NCBI RefSeq assembly: GCF_000934605.2
Contig: NZ_CP010897.2
Location: 4,960,001 to 5,024,000 of the forward strand
Direction of reading: 5' to 3'
DNA length: 64,000 nucleotides
DNA from: Pandoraea vervacti
GTDB taxonomy: Bacteria > Pseudomonadota > Gammaproteobacteria > Burkholderiales > Burkholderiaceae
A program made the position numbers and the translations under genes. The notes under the pieces are model-generated. The model saw only the letters and a list, made by a program, of their open reading frames with translations. It searched no databases and had not been told where the DNA came from. Positions 7,714 to 18,814 of this stretch are shown piece after piece. Numbering within the stretch: the stretch's first letter is position 1; every line of letters starts with the position of its first letter.

Positions 7714-8943
7714 TCAAGAGCGGTAGTCCGCGTTGATGCTCACATAGTCGTGCGACAGGTCGCACGTCCACAGCGTTGCCGCGGCGTCGCCACGACCCAG
7801 CACCACACGTACCGTAATTTCACTTTGCTTCATCACGCGCTGGCCATCTTCTTCCCGGTAGTCGGCATTACGGCCACCGGCACGCGCAACGAGCACGTCG
7901 TCCAGATAAAGATCGATCTTGCTGACGTCCAGATCGTTCACGCCGGCATAGCCGATCGCGGCCAGAATGCGGCCCAGATTCGGATCCGACGCAAAGAACG
8001 CGGTCTTCACCAGCGGCGAATGGCCGATGGCGTACGCGATCTGACGGCACTCGGCCACATCACGACCGCCTTCGACCGTCACGGTGATGAACTTGGTCGC
8101 GCCCTCGCCATCGCGCACAATCAGTTGCGCGAGTTCTTGCGAGATCGAGAGCAGCGCTTCACGGAACGCCGCGAATGCCGCCGTATCCGTGCTTGCGATT
8201 TCCGGCAATTCGGTCTGGCCGGTCGCCGCGACGATAAACGAATCGTTGGTGGACGTATCGCCGTCGATCGTAATGGCGTTGAACGAGCGGTCGGCCACGA
8301 ACTTCACCAGGGCATCGAGCACCGGCTGCGCCACGCGGGCGTTGGTGCCGACGAAACCGAGCATGGTCGCCATGTTCGGCTTGATCATGCCTGCGCCCTT
8401 GCTCACGCCCGTGAGTACGATCGTGTGACCGTCGATCACGATCTGACGCGACGCCGCCTTGGGCAACGTATCGGTCGTCATGATCGACTGCGCGGCTTCG
8501 TACCAGTGTGCGGGCGCCAGATTGCCAATAGCCTGCGGGAGCCCCGCGACGAGGCGGTCCACCGGCAGCGGCTCCAGAATCACGCCCGTCGAGAACGGCA
8601 GAATCTGGTTCGACGACACGTTCAGCAGCTTGGCGAGCGCATCGCACGTGGCGCGCGTGGCCAGCATGCCGGGCTCGCCGGTACCGGCATTGGCGTTTCC
8701 CGTGTTGACGACGAGCGCCCGAATGCCCGCGTTGGCCGCGAGATGCTCCTTGCACACCGTCACCGGCGCGGCGCAGAAGCGATTCGTCGTGAAAACGCCT
8801 GACACCGTGCTGCCGGGGGCCAGTCGCATGACGAGCACGTCCTTGCGGTTCGGTTTGCGGATATTGGCTTCGGCCCAGCCCAGTTCCACACCCGGAACGG
8901 CGTGCAGTTGGGAGGCTTCGATCGAGGGGAAATTGACGGCCAT
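7714..8943 (-). CDS. argJ: Bifunctional glutamate N-acetyltransferase / ornithine acetyltransferase ArgJ
   Basis: Arginine synthesis enzyme that transfers acetyl from N-acetylornithine to glutamate. The 409-residue proenzyme has the autocleavage motif KGAGMIKPNMATML (182-195), with the nucleophilic Thr193 that becomes the beta-subunit N-terminus. Start ATG 8943 gives the usual N-terminus MAVNFPSIEA; the frame stays open further upstream without family similarity. It follows secA on the same strand after a strong hairpin. Confidence 0.96.
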   Translation of the reverse strand: MAVNFPSIEASQLHAVPGVELGWAEANIRKPNRKDVLVMRLAPGSTVSGVFTTNRFCAAPVTVCKEHLAANAGIRALVVNTGNANAGTGEPGMLATRATCDALAKLLNVSSNQILPFSTGVILEPLPVDRLVAGLPQAIGNLAPAHWYEAAQSIMTTDTLPKAASRQIVIDGHTIVLTGVSKGAGMIKPNMATMLGFVGTNARVAQPVLDALVKFVADRSFNAITIDGDTSTNDSFIVAATGQTELPEIASTDTAAFAAFREALLSISQELAQLIVRDGEGATKFITVTVEGGRDVAECRQIAYAIGHSPLVKTAFFASDPNLGRILAAIGYAGVNDLDVSKIDLYLDDVLVARAGGRNADYREEDGQRVMKQSEITVRVVLGRGDAAATLWTCDLSHDYVSINADYRS

Positions 8944-9058
8944 GAGGGTTCGCCCGCGAGAGATAAGGTTGCAGCTCCCGCCCTGGCGATGTCGGCACGA
9001 CAGCCCGCCGGGGCGGCGGTTGATCGGTGCGGCCGGTGGCAAAAACCGGCGCTACAAA

Positions 9059-9093
9059 CGACGCGGCGCCGATAAAGAGTCGGCGCCGCGTCG
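9059..9093 (-). terminator. Hairpin between secA and argJ, terminator-like
   Basis: A perfect 14-bp stem (CGACGCGGCGCCGA and its complement) with a 7-nt loop starts 14 bases past the secA stop. On the - strand it is followed only by a short TTTG, so termination may be partial. It would separate or attenuate transcription from secA into argJ. Confidence 0.55.
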
Positions 9094-9106
9094 ATCGGTT
9101 CACATC

Positions 9107-11914
<2,808 letters not shown>

Positions 11915-12194
11915 CGGATCACTGGTTAGGGCGGCAAATGTCGTTCGCACCCGCGCAGCCGTTGCTTGGGCGGAAGCTCACCCCCGGAGTTGTCCCCCAT
12001 GAGTAACGATCCGCCCGCGGCGTCTGCGCGCTGCGGGTCACCGTGTTTGGCACTCTGGCCGCACGCCGGTTCGATATATGTACTGAAAAATGGATTCTAG
12101 CATGCTGTCGTGGCACGCCCCGGCAGCGGCTAAGGTCGACAATCCGGTGTTTTCAGGCGATGGCAGGAGGTGACGCCCGATCGCGGGGTAAAAT

Positions 12195-12686
12195 ATGCGG
12201 CGACATCTGTCTCATCATATGAAACGACCCAAAGCACCCCGCGTTGCCCGCCCGCTCACCGATCTGCTATCCGCATCCGACGGTGCCGGTTCGCTGCTGG
12301 TCGCCGCCGAACAACTGGGGCGGCTGGAGCGGGACGTTCACGCCTTGCTTCCCCCTGCCCTTGCCGGAAGTGTGCGGCTCGCACCGCCGCGCGAAGGCGC
12401 ACTCGTTTTCCTGGTGTCAAACAACGCGCTGGCCGCGCGTTTGCGTCAGCAAACGCCATCGTTGATCGAAGGTCTTGCCACGCGCGGGTGGCTGATCCGC
12501 ACGATCCGGATCCGCGTGAGCATCGCCGCGCCGGAGCCGCAGAAACCGCCCAAGGAGGCGCGTCTGTCCCGTCAGGGCCTGGTCAGCCTTCGAGACCTGC
12601 GCGACTCGCTGGAGCCCTCTCCGCTGCGCGACGCGCTCGCCCGGCTGGTCTCCCGCCATTCCTACGGCGGCACGCGCAAGCCGTAA
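12195..12686 (+). CDS. DciA-like (DUF721) protein
   Basis: Protein of 163 residues with a DUF721/DciA-type domain: the core (GSLLVAAEQLGRLERDVHAL, then ALVFLVSNNALAARLRQQTP) resembles the KH-like fold that in DciA loads the replicative helicase. Beta-proteobacterial homologues lie between lpxC and secA as here. The start is uncertain: ATG 12195 or the in-frame ATG 12219 (MKRPKAPR), eight codons in; neither has a good ribosome site. Helicase loading is inferred from the family, not from motifs I can verify. Confidence 0.7.
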   Translation: MRRHLSHHMKRPKAPRVARPLTDLLSASDGAGSLLVAAEQLGRLERDVHALLPPALAGSVRLAPPREGALVFLVSNNALAARLRQQTPSLIEGLATRGWLIRTIRIRVSIAAPEPQKPPKEARLSRQGLVSLRDLRDSLEPSPLRDALARLVSRHSYGGTRKP

Positions 12687-12823
12687 CGGTTCGCGCCTGG
12701 CGCCGGCGTCAGGACGAAAGCGGTTTGGTTCGCGCCCGCCTCACTGGATACCTTGCCCCTCGCCACACGTGGTACGACTCGCACCGCCACGGAATCCGGC
12801 CACCGAAAACGTATGCGCGTCAA

Positions 12824-12857
12824 ATAAAAAAGCGCCGGATTTCCGGCGCTTTCCTTT
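12824..12857. terminator. Bidirectional terminator between the DciA-like gene and lpxC
   Basis: Stem AGCGCCGGA / TCCGGCGCT (12831-12839 with 12842-12850), flanked by an A run on the left and a T-rich run on the right. It can therefore stop the + strand DciA-like transcript and the - strand lpxC transcript. Confidence 0.88.
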
Positions 12858-12905
12858 TGTTACATCCGCGTGGCCCAATGCTGCGGACCACGACGTTTGC
12901 GCGAC

Positions 12906-13820
12906 TTATGCGAACTGGGTCTGCGGTTCGAACTGGAAGCCGCGCGGGGCGTCCTCCGCGCGCTCGAACGTCACGATTTCGTAGGCTTGCTGTGCGAGAA
13001 GTTCGCGCAGCAGCTGGTTGTTCAGTCCGTGCCCGGACTTGTATGCGGTGTAAGACGCGAGCAACGGATGACCAATCACATACAGGTCACCGATAGCGTC
13101 GAGCATCTTGTGTTTCACGAACTCGTCGTCGTAACGCAGACCATCGTTGTTCAGAATTCGGTATTCGTCGAGCACGATCGCGTTATCCATGCTGCCGCCG
13201 CGCGCCAGACCCAGCTCACGCAGCATCTCGACTTCGTGCGCGAAGCCGAACGTGCGAGCACGCGCGATCTCTTTGGCGTAGGACGTCTGGGCGAAGTCGA
13301 TCTCGAGCGCCTGACCGGTGCGATCGACTGCCGGATGACGGAAGTCGATGGTGAACTTGAGCTTGAAGCCATCGAACGGATCGAGACGGGCCAGCTTGTC
13401 GCCTTCGCGGATCTCGACCGGCGTCGTCACCCGAATGAACTTCTTCGCGGCAGGCTGCTCTTCGATACCCGCCGACTGGATCAGAAAGACGAACGTCGCG
13501 GCGCTGCCGTCCATGATCGGAATTTCTTCGGCCGTCACATCGACATACAGGTTGTCGATGCCCAGGCCCGCGCATGCCGACATCAGGTGTTCCACCGTGG
13601 ACACCCGCGCACCATCCTTTTGCAGCACCGAAGCCAGCCGCGTGTCGCCGATCGCCATCGCCGACGCCGGAATCTCCACGGGAGGATTCAGATCGGTACG
13701 GCAAAAGACGATACCCGTGTCGGGCGGCGCCGGACGCAACGACAACTCGACCTTGCGACCGGAGTGCAAGCCGATGCCGACTGTCTTGGCGATGGATTTG
13801 AGAGTGCGCTGCTTAAGCAT
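12906..13820 (-). CDS. lpxC: UDP-3-O-acyl-N-acetylglucosamine deacetylase LpxC
   Basis: Zinc amidase for the first committed step of lipid A synthesis. In the 304-residue protein the zinc ligands are His78 (STVEHLMSA), His237 and Asp241 (FVKHKMLDAIGD), and the catalytic His264 lies in KSGHGLNN. It ends the dcw region but is separated from ftsZ by 559 bp and has its own likely promoter, so lipid A supply can be set apart from division genes. Confidence 0.97.
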   Translation of the reverse strand: MLKQRTLKSIAKTVGIGLHSGRKVELSLRPAPPDTGIVFCRTDLNPPVEIPASAMAIGDTRLASVLQKDGARVSTVEHLMSACAGLGIDNLYVDVTAEEIPIMDGSAATFVFLIQSAGIEEQPAAKKFIRVTTPVEIREGDKLARLDPFDGFKLKFTIDFRHPAVDRTGQALEIDFAQTSYAKEIARARTFGFAHEVEMLRELGLARGGSMDNAIVLDEYRILNNDGLRYDDEFVKHKMLDAIGDLYVIGHPLLASYTAYKSGHGLNNQLLRELLAQQAYEIVTFERAEDAPRGFQFEPQTQFA

Positions 13821-13862
13821 GCTATTTATTAAAACTATCAGACGCTAATGATCATAGATCGA

Positions 13863-13871
13863 ATTATATCA
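13863..13871 (-). promoter_or_regulatory. Extended -10 promoter for lpxC
   Basis: On the - strand a perfect TATAAT (13863-13868) is preceded by TGA, giving the extended -10 form TGnTATAAT, 42 bp upstream of the lpxC start. I see no good -35, as is typical when an extended -10 is used. Confidence 0.55.
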
Positions 13872-14379
13872 GATCGGCGCCTTCATCGCTGTGCCACAAA
13901 CACAACGCTTCGTTACTAAACATTCCGAATGTTGCCTCATCGGACTATCTCCGCCCATACCGCGTCATGAAACAACGTCTTCGCGAAAATGGCCTTGCTT
14001 CATCTTAGACGTCAGGTCCTGGACCTGCGCGTCGAATCTGGTTCGGGGCACCCCGGCCACTGCGACGGAGGCATGCCGCAGCGGTCGGGGGGACAGACTC
14101 GCGAGACCGGGTCAGGGATCACGAACGCTTACCCGTAACGTTCGTCATCTGTGAAGCGTCGATACCTCTTGCGACTCTGGTTGTCGCAGCCACAAGGCAT
14201 CGGCACGTGTCACAACCTTGCCGTATCGTCCGTCGGATGCCTACCGAGGCGCGCCTTCCCCACGCCACATGGCATGGTAGTCGGAGCGACGGCGAATCCT
14301 CACGACGACCCGCGTAGGTCTCGCGATTCCCAAGGTGCGGCGGCGCCGAGCACTGGCACCCGGCCCGCGCGCAACCCTG
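13872..14379. other. ftsZ-lpxC intergenic region with inverted repeats
   Basis: About 500 bp without a credible gene; reading frames crossing it lack ribosome sites and family features. It holds a 15-nt palindrome CAGGTCC-T-GGACCTG (14013-14027), loosely extended by flanking GACG/CGTC, and a second inverted repeat ACGAACG...CGTTCGT (14121-14127 with 14139-14145). Neither is followed by a T run on the - strand, so they are weak terminators at best; regulator binding is possible. Confidence 0.6.
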
Positions 14380-15570
14380 TCAGTCGGCTTGCTTGCGCAG
14401 GAAGGCCGGAATGTCGTACGTGTCGACACCCTTTTCCTGCAACGCGGCGACGTGCGAGGCTGCGGTCTCGCGCGTGCTGCGCCACACGGCCGGCGTATCG
14501 AGCGCGCCGTAGTCCGTACCGGCGGCCTGACCGACGTTCGGCACGTGGCCGGTGGCGATCGGCATGTTGTCGGTACCGGTCTTGAGCAGCGTCATCGGTG
14601 CAGCAGCCTTCTTTGCCACCGCACGGCCCAGGCCGGTTGCCACAACGGTCACGCGCAGTGCATCGCCCATCTTGTCGTCGTAGACGGTACCGAAAATCAC
14701 GGTCGCGTCTTCGGCGGCGTAGCTCTTGATGGTGTTCATCACTTCGCGCGTTTCCGACAGACGCAGCGAACGCGATGCCGTGATGTTCACCAGCACGCCA
14801 CGCGCACCCGACAGGTCCACGCCTTCGAGCAGCGGGCTTGCCACGGCTTGTTCGGCCGCCAGACGCGCACGATCGACACCTGCCACGGTCGCCGTCCCCA
14901 TCATCGCCTTGCCCTGCTCGCCCATCACCGTCTTCACGTCTTCAAAGTCGACGTTCACGAGACCGTCGACATTGATGATTTCGGCGATGCCTGCGACGGC
15001 GTTATGCAGCACGTCATCGGCGCACTGGAAGCACTTGTCCATTTCGGCATCGTCGCCCATGACTTCGAACAGCTTGTCATTGAGCACGACGATCAGCGAA
15101 TCGACGTTGTCTTCGAGTTCCTGCGCGCCCGTCTCGGCCACACGCATACGCTTGCCGCCTTCGAACTCGAACGGCTTCGAGACGACGCCAACGGTCAGAA
15201 TGCCCATTTCCTTGGCGATCTGCGCAACCACCGGCGCCGCGCCCGTTCCCGTGCCGCCACCCATACCGGCGGTGATGAACACCATGTGGGCGCCACGCAA
15301 GGCGTCAGCGACTCGCTCGCGCGCTTCTTCCGCGGCGGCACGGCCCATTTCCGGCTTTGCGCCAGCACCCAGACCGGTCTTGCCGAGCTGAATGTTCACG
15401 CTGGCCTGCGAGCGGCCCAGAGCCTGAGCGTCGGTGTTCATGGCGATAAATTCCACGCCTTGCACACCACGGTTGATCATGTGCTGGACGGCATTGCCGC
15501 CAGCGCCACCAACACCCACCACCTTGATGATGGTGCCGTTGGTTTCCGTTTCCAACATTTCGAAGTTCAT
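14380..15570 (-). CDS. ftsZ: Cell division GTPase FtsZ
   Basis: Tubulin-like GTPase that forms the Z-ring. The 396-residue protein shows the tubulin signature GGGTGTG (104-110), the N-terminal GGAGGNAV loop, the T7 synergy region NVDFEDVKTVM, and the C-terminal conserved peptide YDIPAFLRKQAD that binds FtsA and ZipA-type partners. It is last in the dcw order, 114 bp after ftsA. Confidence 0.98.
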   Translation of the reverse strand: MNFEMLETETNGTIIKVVGVGGAGGNAVQHMINRGVQGVEFIAMNTDAQALGRSQASVNIQLGKTGLGAGAKPEMGRAAAEEARERVADALRGAHMVFITAGMGGGTGTGAAPVVAQIAKEMGILTVGVVSKPFEFEGGKRMRVAETGAQELEDNVDSLIVVLNDKLFEVMGDDAEMDKCFQCADDVLHNAVAGIAEIINVDGLVNVDFEDVKTVMGEQGKAMMGTATVAGVDRARLAAEQAVASPLLEGVDLSGARGVLVNITASRSLRLSETREVMNTIKSYAAEDATVIFGTVYDDKMGDALRVTVVATGLGRAVAKKAAAPMTLLKTGTDNMPIATGHVPNVGQAAGTDYGALDTPAVWRSTRETAASHVAALQEKGVDTYDIPAFLRKQAD

Positions 15571-15684
15571 AGCGCCTCCAGTGAATTAAAAGCAGATCCG
15601 GTCCTGCGGGTCACGTGCGGCTCGGGTAAGCCGCGCGTGTTTTCAACACCGGATCCACACCCCTCAAAAACTGCAAAAAACACC

Positions 15685-16917
15685 TTAGAAATTGCTGAAG
15701 AACCAGTCACGCATGCGCGTCCAGACCTGGTTCGCCTGCCCCGACTGCACCGCGACCTTGCGGCCACGCATGCGTTGGGAGCGTCCTTCGAGCAGCAGGC
15801 CCATCGCCGTGGCGTAGCGCGGGCTGCGCACCACGTCGGCCAGGCCGCCTGCGTACTCCGGCACGCCAATGCGCACCGGCTTGAGGAAGATGTCCTCGCC
15901 CAGCTCGACCATGCCCGGCATCATTGCCGCGCCGCCGGTGAGCACGATGCCCGAGGACAGCAACTCTTCGTAACCCGACTCGCGCACGACCTGCTGCACG
16001 AGCGAGAACAACTCTTCGACACGCGGTTCGATCACCGCAGCCAGCGCCTGACGCGACAGCGTGCGCGGGCCGCGCTCGCCGAGCCCCGGCACTTCGATCA
16101 TTTCATCCGGATCGGCCAGCGACTGCTTGGCGATGCCATGCTGGATCTTGATGTCTTCCGCATCCGGCGTCGGCGTGCGAACGGCCATCGCGATGTCGCT
16201 CGTGATCTGGTCGCCCGCGATCGGAATCACGGCCGTATGACGGATCGCCCCTTCGCTGAAGATCGCGATATCGGTCGTGCCGCCACCGATATCGATCAGC
16301 ACCACGCCCAGTTCCTTCTCGTCTTCCGTGAGCACCGAGATGCTCGACGCGAGCGGTTGCAGAATCAGATCGTTGACTTCGAGGCCGCAACGACGCACGC
16401 ACTTGACGATGTTCTGTGCCGCCGACACGGCGCCGGTCACGATATGCACCTTCACTTCGAGGCGGATACCGCTCATGCCGATCGGCTCGCGCACATCCTC
16501 CTGCCCGTCGATGATGAATTCCTGCGTGAGGATATGCAGCACCTGCTGGTCGGTCGGAATGTTGATCGCCTTGGCCGTCTCGATGACGCGCGCCACATCG
16601 GCCTGCGTCACTTCCTTGTCCTTGATCGCCACCATGCCGCTCGAATTGAAGCTGCGGATATGGCTGCCGGCGATGCCGGTGAAGACGTTGGTGATCTTGC
16701 AGTCGGCCATCAGCTCCGCTTCTTCGAGCGCACGCTGAATGGACTGCACCGTGGCCTCGATGTTCACCACGACGCCCTTTTTCAGGCCGCGCGATTCACT
16801 CTGGCCAAGGCCGATCACTTCATAGCGGCCTTCAGGGCGCAGTTCGGCCACCACCGCCACGACTTTCGACGTGCCGATATCGAGGGCGACCAACAGATCC
16901 TTGTAATCTTTGCTCAT
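15685..16917 (-). CDS. ftsA: Cell division protein FtsA
   Basis: Actin-like ATPase that anchors FtsZ to the membrane. The 410-residue protein opens with an actin-family phosphate loop (ALDIGTSKVVAVVAEL), has the second loop LIDIGGGTTDIAIF and the adenosine motif VLTGGAAMMPG. The C-terminal membrane-targeting helix is visible as QVWTRMRDWFFSNF. It lies between ftsQ (22-bp gap) and ftsZ. Confidence 0.97.
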   Translation of the reverse strand: MSKDYKDLLVALDIGTSKVVAVVAELRPEGRYEVIGLGQSESRGLKKGVVVNIEATVQSIQRALEEAELMADCKITNVFTGIAGSHIRSFNSSGMVAIKDKEVTQADVARVIETAKAINIPTDQQVLHILTQEFIIDGQEDVREPIGMSGIRLEVKVHIVTGAVSAAQNIVKCVRRCGLEVNDLILQPLASSISVLTEDEKELGVVLIDIGGGTTDIAIFSEGAIRHTAVIPIAGDQITSDIAMAVRTPTPDAEDIKIQHGIAKQSLADPDEMIEVPGLGERGPRTLSRQALAAVIEPRVEELFSLVQQVVRESGYEELLSSGIVLTGGAAMMPGMVELGEDIFLKPVRIGVPEYAGGLADVVRSPRYATAMGLLLEGRSQRMRGRKVAVQSGQANQVWTRMRDWFFSNF

Positions 16918-16939
16918 AGCGTGTGTAAGTCCTGAAGTC

Positions 16940-17773
16940 TCACTGGCTTCGCTTTACCGGCGCGGCAGGTTTCGCTGCCGGCTTCTGCGAATCCCGCTTT
17001 TGCACGGGTGTCGTGGCAAGCTTCTTGGCTTGTTCTTCGCTCAAGAAACGCATGCCCGCGGCACGCACTGCAAAACCGTTCGGGTAACGCAGATCGGCAT
17101 ACTCGATCTGATTTCCCCAGCGCGCCGCTACCTGCGGATACGCCTGTACGAAGCGTCGACTGCGCGTGGCGAGGGTCTCGGGGGTCCGCTCCCGTCCCAG
17201 CGCCAGTTGCACGCCCCCTGCGAGTCGCACGCCCCATGCGTAGCGATTCGACAGCGTGACCGCCTCGGGTTTCATATTCAGCGGCGCGAACCACTTTACG
17301 AAGTCGTAGTACCGCGCCGTCACATCCTTCTCGCTGCCCGGCGGCCCCGCGAACTCCGGCAACTTGCCGTCGTCCTCCGCTTCCGCCAGATTGGCCGCGA
17401 ACAGTTCGCCGTCCACACTCACCAGACGGCCGTCGTTCCACGTGGCCAGCGGCTTGTATTCCTCGATCGTCACCGCCAACTGGTTCGGCCAGACGCGCCG
17501 AACGCTCGCGTGACGCACCCAGGGCACGGCCTCGAACGCCGCTCGCGTCGCGTCCAGATCGATCGTGAAGAAGTTGCCCTTCAGGCGTGAGACTGCGTTG
17601 GCACGCAGCGTCGGCCCGTTGATATGCGCCACATCCCCGTCGATCTGAATCGCCTTGAGCGTGAAGACCGGCCGCTGGATCAGCCAATGGCCGCCCGCCG
17701 CGAGCGCCGCCAGCACGACAAGTGCGACGAGCGCACTCGCGATGGCGTTGAGCAGGCGTACGTTGTGCCACAT
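16940..17773 (-). CDS. ftsQ: Cell division protein FtsQ
   Basis: Bitopic divisome protein linking early and late division proteins. The 277-residue protein has a short cytoplasmic start, one membrane helix (IASALVALVVLAALAAGGHW, residues 11-30), a POTRA domain (FTLKAIQIDGDVAHINGPTL onward) and the FtsQ beta domain. The C-terminal tail is Lys/Ala/Pro-rich. It follows ddl, as in most dcw clusters. Confidence 0.95.
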   Translation of the reverse strand: MWHNVRLLNAIASALVALVVLAALAAGGHWLIQRPVFTLKAIQIDGDVAHINGPTLRANAVSRLKGNFFTIDLDATRAAFEAVPWVRHASVRRVWPNQLAVTIEEYKPLATWNDGRLVSVDGELFAANLAEAEDDGKLPEFAGPPGSEKDVTARYYDFVKWFAPLNMKPEAVTLSNRYAWGVRLAGGVQLALGRERTPETLATRSRRFVQAYPQVAARWGNQIEYADLRYPNGFAVRAAGMRFLSEEQAKKLATTPVQKRDSQKPAAKPAAPVKRSQ

Positions 17774-17829
17774 GGCGATTTGCTTTCCGTATCAGGGCGT
17801 TCTTCAACGCGTTCAATGTTTAACTCGAC

Positions 17830-18813
17830 TCACTCGGGCTTCCACTGCGCGTTCGGATGCAGATCGAGCGTCGCAGTCGCCAGAATTTCAACCACCAGGT
17901 CTTCATACGACAGGCCCGCCGCCCGCGCCGAAATCGGCACCAGCGAGTGGCCGGTCATACCCGGCGACGTATTGATCTCCAACAGATACGGCTTGTTGTC
18001 GCGCTTGCGCAGCATCACGTCGGCGCGCGCCCAGCCACGGCAACCGAGCACGAGGTAGGCGCGCAGCACCAGGCGCTGCACTTCCTCCTGCAAGGACACC
18101 GACAACGGCGGCGGGCATTCGTAGCGCGTGTCGTCCTTGAAGTACTTGTTCTGGTAGTCGTAGTTCGCATCCGGGGCAACGATACGGATCACCGGCAGCG
18201 AGCGCGCCGCGTTCGCCCCCTTGGTACCCACACCCAGTACCGGCACGGTCAGCTCGTCGCCATCGATGAACTCTTCGGCCAGCACGTCCGGATCGAGCGC
18301 CACGGCTTTCTCGAACGCCGCCTTCAATTGCGACGCTTCGGTGACTTTCGTCAGACCGATCGTCGAGCCTTCACGCGACGGCTTGACGATGAGCGGCAGA
18401 CCCAGATCGCGCGCGACGGCGTCGAAATCGGTATCGGCATGCAGCATCGTGAAGCGCGGCGTGGGCAACCCTTCGTTGATCCAGATGCGCTTGGTCATTT
18501 CCTTGTCCATCGCCAGCGCGGAAGCCAACACACCGCTGCCGGTGTAGGGAATGCCCAGATGCTCCAGCGCACCCTGGAGCGTGCCGTCTTCGCCATAACG
18601 CCCATGCAGCGCGATGAACACGCGGTCGAACTTCTGCGCGGCGAGCACGGTCAGGTCGTTCATACCGGTATCGAAGGCATGCGCATCCACGCCGCGATTG
18701 CGCAACGCTTCGAGCACACCATTGCCCGAAATCAGCGAGATCTGACGCTCGGCCGAGCGCCCGCCCATCAGGACGCCAACCTTGCCGAAACGTTTCGGAT
18801 CGAAAGCACTCAC
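17830..18813 (-). CDS. ddl: D-alanine--D-alanine ligase
   Basis: ATP-grasp enzyme making the D-Ala-D-Ala dipeptide that MurF adds to peptidoglycan precursor. The 327-residue protein has VGVLMGGRSAERQISL at the N-terminus, LHGRYGEDGTLQG, the PSREGSTIGL ATP-grasp loop, and EINTSPGMTGHSLVP at the active site. I choose GTG 18813 as start: AAGGAG sits seven bases upstream and the codon lies one base beyond the murC stop. The longer open frame (to 18897) overlaps murC and is not conserved. Confidence 0.95.
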   Translation of the reverse strand: MSAFDPKRFGKVGVLMGGRSAERQISLISGNGVLEALRNRGVDAHAFDTGMNDLTVLAAQKFDRVFIALHGRYGEDGTLQGALEHLGIPYTGSGVLASALAMDKEMTKRIWINEGLPTPRFTMLHADTDFDAVARDLGLPLIVKPSREGSTIGLTKVTEASQLKAAFEKAVALDPDVLAEEFIDGDELTVPVLGVGTKGANAARSLPVIRIVAPDANYDYQNKYFKDDTRYECPPPLSVSLQEEVQRLVLRAYLVLGCRGWARADVMLRKRDNKPYLLEINTSPGMTGHSLVPISARAAGLSYEDLVVEILATATLDLHPNAQWKPE

Positions 18814-18814
18814 G

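Noticed and set aside
12166..12194. TAAAAT directly before the DciA-like gene as a promoter -10
   Set aside because: No usable -35 at 16-18 bp, and it would place the transcription start past the first ATG. Kept only as a hint for the later start at 12219.
14335..16935. 866-codon open frame antisense to ftsZ and ftsA
   Set aside because: It is a high-GC shadow frame. The - strand carries ftsA and ftsZ with complete motifs; the antisense product has no domain and spans two genes plus the gap.
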